DNA of 64,000 nucleotides from JAGOFO01 sp964522105. GTDB taxonomy: Bacteria; Myxococcota_A; UBA9042; DTJE01. Made by a program: the position numbers and the translations under genes. This document shows, in pieces, positions 61,510-64,000 of the stretch. The stretch spans positions 1 through 64,000 of the forward strand of contig CAZFVA010000006.1 of the NCBI GenBank assembly GCA_964522105.1, given 5' to 3'. Each line of letters opens with the position of its first letter. Positions within the stretch are counted from its first letter, which is position 1. The notes under the pieces were generated by a model. The model was not told the origin of the DNA. It did not search any database and saw only the letters and a program-made list of their open reading frames with translations.

Positions 61510-61552
61510 TAGTGAGATTGGGTTTCCAGCTTATCTTGGTAAGGCCACCCGC

Positions 61553-62980
61553 CTACACATCCCTGTCTATATGTCCGTTGCTTTCCAGCCAGTCCATGTA
61601 GAAGGTAGTGTCTTGATTTTCCTGGATTTTGCCGTCTTCGATGGCGTCCAGTAGGACGTCGCGAAGGGCGCCGATGCGGGGACCGGCGGGGATACTGAAG
61701 CGCTTCATGATGTCGTTGCCGAGCCCCTTGGGAAGCGGGTTCAGCTTGGTGTCCTTCTGGCGGATTTCCATGATGCGGATCTGCAGATCGGTCAGCAGGG
61801 ACCGCACCATCTCGACGCGGTCGATGCGCTTGGAAGTCAGGTCGGCCTTGGAAAACGCCACAAGATAGTCAAGGTATTCGCCGACATCGCGGATCAGGCG
61901 GCGTACGGCAGAATCGGTCCAGTCATCCCGGTACAGGTTGACGCGGGAGTGGTTTTTGATGATGTACATGATCGGGTCGGATTCTTCCGGCGGGAAGCAG
62001 AATCTGGCCGAGATGCCCTCGAACAGCATCGCGCTGACGTCTTCGTGTCTGAAGAAGTGCACTTTGCCGTCGCGGAAAGTCTGGCGCGTCCAGACCTTGC
62101 CCAGGTCGTGACACAGGGCGGCCCACCTGACAATGCTTGTCGGCTCGGCGTTCTGAACGACCTGTTTTGTGTGCGCCCAGACGTCCTTGTGGCGGCCGCC
62201 GTCGTCCGTGAATTCGGCCATGGCCGCGACTTCGGGAAGTATGTAGTTCATGACGCGACATTCGGCCAGGAACGCCAGACCTTTGGACGGGACAGGCCCG
62301 GACAGGACCTTGTTCATTTCCTTCAGCCAGATGTCGCGCGGTACATCAAGGATATTGGACGCGTCGCGTTCAGCGGCTGCGCGGACTTCACGGGCGGCGT
62401 CAAAGCCGTACCGGGACACGTACCGGGCAATCTTCAGCAGCCAGCTCGCGCTTTCGCGGAAGATGGTGTCAACAGGGAAGACTGGGCGGATAAGCTTTTC
62501 GCGGTAGTCAATTGTGCCGCCGAACGGGTCAATAAGGGTGCCGTCGGGCGCGTAGCCGAACGCCTGCACCGTGACTTCGCGGGTCGCCAGGTCCAGGATG
62601 ATGCCGGACAGGCTCTGGCCGCGAAGGGAACGAAGCGGCGGAAGGTAGTTGCGGAACGGCCCGACATTAAAGGAAATCTGGCTGCGGCCCGGCTTCGCTT
62701 CGTCGCCAACGAGGGGCAGTCTGAACGTAATCAGGCGGACCTTTTCGTCCTTGCCTTCGGTCGATGAAATGTTGAAGGTATCGCGGAAGACGTCTTCAAT
62801 CGTGGACATTGATGCGTTGACGGTCAGGTCGAATGAATTGGCTTCAAGGATTGATTCGCCGCTGGCCAGGTCACGGGCGCGGGGGCCAATCAGGTAGGCT
62901 TCAACGCAGCGTGCAGCAAAGCCTGCAAACAGTTTTTCGAGTACTTCCGGAAAGAAGCTGTCAGCCGTCTGTTCATTCAT
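61553..62980 (-). CDS. CCA tRNA nucleotidyltransferase-like HD-domain protein with degenerate NTase motifs
   Basis: The 475-residue protein has the layout of bacterial CCA-adding enzymes plus HD domain: a head domain (1-165), neck/body (about 165-260) and an HD domain (about 260-400) with GGRHKDVWAHTKQVV and LCHDLGKVW. The head motif usually GGxVRD reads IGPRARD. The metal-binding DxD position reads NSFDLTV, so the first Asp is Ser, and the RRDFTIN-type motif reads TREVTVQA. The DPFGG segment is kept. The nucleotidyltransferase is probably inactive or altered, while the HD phosphohydrolase site looks intact. A true cca gene would then be expected elsewhere. Confidence 0.75.
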   Translation of the reverse strand: MNEQTADSFFPEVLEKLFAGFAARCVEAYLIGPRARDLASGESILEANSFDLTVNASMSTIEDVFRDTFNISSTEGKDEKVRLITFRLPLVGDEAKPGRSQISFNVGPFRNYLPPLRSLRGQSLSGIILDLATREVTVQAFGYAPDGTLIDPFGGTIDYREKLIRPVFPVDTIFRESASWLLKIARYVSRYGFDAAREVRAAAERDASNILDVPRDIWLKEMNKVLSGPVPSKGLAFLAECRVMNYILPEVAAMAEFTDDGGRHKDVWAHTKQVVQNAEPTSIVRWAALCHDLGKVWTRQTFRDGKVHFFRHEDVSAMLFEGISARFCFPPEESDPIMYIIKNHSRVNLYRDDWTDSAVRRLIRDVGEYLDYLVAFSKADLTSKRIDRVEMVRSLLTDLQIRIMEIRQKDTKLNPLPKGLGNDIMKRFSIPAGPRIGALRDVLLDAIEDGKIQENQDTTFYMDWLESNGHIDRDV

Positions 62981-63015
62981 GCGTCGGATTCACCTTGTAA
63001 ATTTTCGATGCTTTC

Positions 63016-63081
63016 GTCCCGCAAGGGGCCGTCAGCCAAAAGCGGGACCGAAGGATAATGGAAAGACCAATCAAGCGTCAA
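63016..63081 (-). promoter_or_regulatory. Candidate promoter and leader hairpin of the CCA-like gene
   Basis: On the minus strand TTGACG (63076-63081), 18 nt, TATCCT (63052-63057). Downstream of the likely start point, a 7-bp inverted repeat GTCCCGC/GCGGGAC (63016-63022, 63042-63048) with a 19-nt loop falls in the leader of the 62980 gene. Its role, if any, is unknown. Confidence 0.3.
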
Positions 63082-63111
63082 CACGGCAGCGCACGTTTTT
63101 GTTAAAGCGCC

Positions 63112-64000
63112 TTAATTTTTTGCCAGATTGAATTGAACCTTTACGACCCGGTCCGGACCGGCACCATACAGGAACGTGTACGCAGCATAAGACTCAAAGA
63201 CCTTGCGGGCATAGTCACGGGCTTCAGATGCCTGAATTGATTCAACAAATTCGTCAACCTGCACGTTGTTTTCACTGTCCAGCCAGCGCGAAATTGCCCC
63301 GCCGCCGGCGTTGTAGCCCGGGATTGCTACAATCGGGTTTTTGAACTTTTCCAGCAGCTTTTTAAGGTATGTGGCGCCAAGGCGTGTGTTTACAGACGGG
63401 TCGCGCAGCGCGTTCTTGTCAATCTTGATCCCGCGAATCTTTGCCATTGATTGTGCTGTTGGCATTATCAACTGCATCAAGCCTGTGGCGTTGGCCCACG
63501 ACTCAACGCCTGCGTTAAAAGCGCTTTCTTCCCTGATGACGGCCCAGACAAGCATTGGATCTATTGATGACTCAGCGGCCGCTGCGGTGACTTCTGCGGC
63601 GAACGGTTGCGGATACGCAAGTCTGTAATAACCGGCGGACCAGGACTGCGGCCAGAACGGCGCCTTCAGCAGAATGTCTTTTGCCGCCCGGTGCGAAGGC
63701 GTGAACTGTCCGTTCATATTCAGGAAAAGCGTCTTCAGCCACATGGCCCCGGTTTGGTCTTCGGGTGTCGCGGACAACGTCATCGCGGCCAGATCCGGCA
63801 GCCCGGTCTGACTGAACCACAGCGCTCGCGCAATCGGGCCTTCAGAAGGAATTGTACCGGTGCCAAGCGAAAGGAATGTACGCCCGGTCAGTTCATGATT
63901 TCCCGGTAAGGCCGCCGCTTCATCAATGACGTTCTGCAGGACAGTGTCGGGCGAAATGTTGTCCATGTCGGCCAGGCGGTTCAGCGAAAGAATCGCGTGA
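63112..64000 (-). CDS. Soluble lytic murein transglycosylase (Slt-like), 5' end beyond the window
   Basis: The frame is open to the right edge: the codons upstream of Met 63966 encode HAILSLNRLAD, continuing a helical repeat, so the true start is outside. The C-terminal catalytic domain has ESAFNAGVESWANATGLMQLIMPTAQ, with the catalytic Glu and the GLMQ motif of Slt family 1, then NTRLGATYLKKLL and YNAGGGA. It cleaves peptidoglycan strands to 1,6-anhydro products in the periplasm. The N-terminal part seen is the Ala-rich helical superhelix of Slt70-type proteins. Confidence 0.9.
   Translation of the reverse strand, partial: HAILSLNRLADMDNISPDTVLQNVIDEAAALPGNHELTGRTFLSLGTGTIPSEGPIARALWFSQTGLPDLAAMTLSATPEDQTGAMWLKTLFLNMNGQFTPSHRAAKDILLKAPFWPQSWSAGYYRLAYPQPFAAEVTAAAAESSIDPMLVWAVIREESAFNAGVESWANATGLMQLIMPTAQSMAKIRGIKIDKNALRDPSVNTRLGATYLKKLLEKFKNPIVAIPGYNAGGGAISRWLDSENNVQVDEFVESIQASEARDYARKVFESYAAYTFLYGAGPDRVVKVQFNLAKN

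Noticed and set aside
1..64000. CRISPR arrays, tRNA or rRNA genes, insertion sequences
   Set aside because: No regular repeat-spacer pattern, cloverleaf-like intergenic segment or transposase-like protein was found by reading; intergenic spaces are short.

Overview
The window is a 64 kb piece of a bacterial chromosome, most likely a metagenome or draft scaffold, from a Gram-negative lineage of the former Deltaproteobacteria (Myxococcota/Bradymonadota-like). That placement is an inference. It rests on Asp-rich linkers after lipoprotein signal peptides, a long lipoprotein of Cys-rich and thrombospondin type 3 repeats, an FHA-sigma54 activator, a zinc-ribbon/TPR protein pair, an F-type ATPase operon with both b and b' subunits, and GC-rich genes with frequent GTG/TTG starts. 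I see no rRNA, tRNA, CRISPR array, insertion sequence or integrase. No gene-free stretch exceeds 300 bases; the longest are about 5016-5302, 28330-28568 and 52659-52940.

Three runs of exactly 100 N (1252-1351, 19824-19923, 49008-49107) are each flanked by a perfect 45-55 bp direct repeat. The contig ends overlap and the Ns are scaffold padding. Removing one repeat copy plus the Ns restores the reading frame in the two genes that are hit (18172-20606 and 47212-49760).

Layout. 1-5015 (minus): an operon of a saccharopine-dehydrogenase-like oxidoreductase, an FGGY sugar kinase, a PIG-L/LmbE deacetylase, a GT4 glycosyltransferase and a HAD phosphatase that leaves the window. 5303-7186: a diguanylate cyclase, a membrane-anchored tail-collar protein and a small lipoprotein. 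7392-13340 (minus): the F1 plus b/b' ATP synthase operon, without the a and c subunits. 13517-20606: a NosR-like flavin/Fe-S membrane protein, then an AAA+ ATPase resembling those of contractile injection systems, a PilZ-like/proline-rich protein and a 759-residue Ala-rich protein with a hydrophobic core. 20647-28329: a cysteine desulfurase, a phosphoesterase, a CinA-like protein, RmuC, a dihydroorotate-dehydrogenase-like protein and two paralogous putative outer-membrane proteins. 28569-33174: a giant repeat lipoprotein and a ceramidase-like lipoprotein. 33215-38951: FtsK, then the zinc-ribbon and TPR pair.

38981-44691 is the most coherent system: aroB, a single-chain AroD-AroE-AroA, aroK and an AroC-chorismate mutase fusion. 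Together they cover every step from DAHP to prephenate in four tightly packed genes. 44764-46144 is arsM/arsR. 46236-51667 holds a DUF483-like protein diverging from an operon of a double radical-SAM enzyme, a second radical-SAM enzyme and a Cys-rich methyltransferase; this is the best candidate for an undescribed pathway. 51699-64000 carries a PAS-GGDEF protein, thrS, a methyltransferase, an FHA-sigma54 activator, a membrane protein, a phosphoesterase, a CPBP protease, a DUF1016 nuclease, a CCA-transferase-like protein with an apparently degenerate active site, and a lytic transglycosylase that runs off the right edge.
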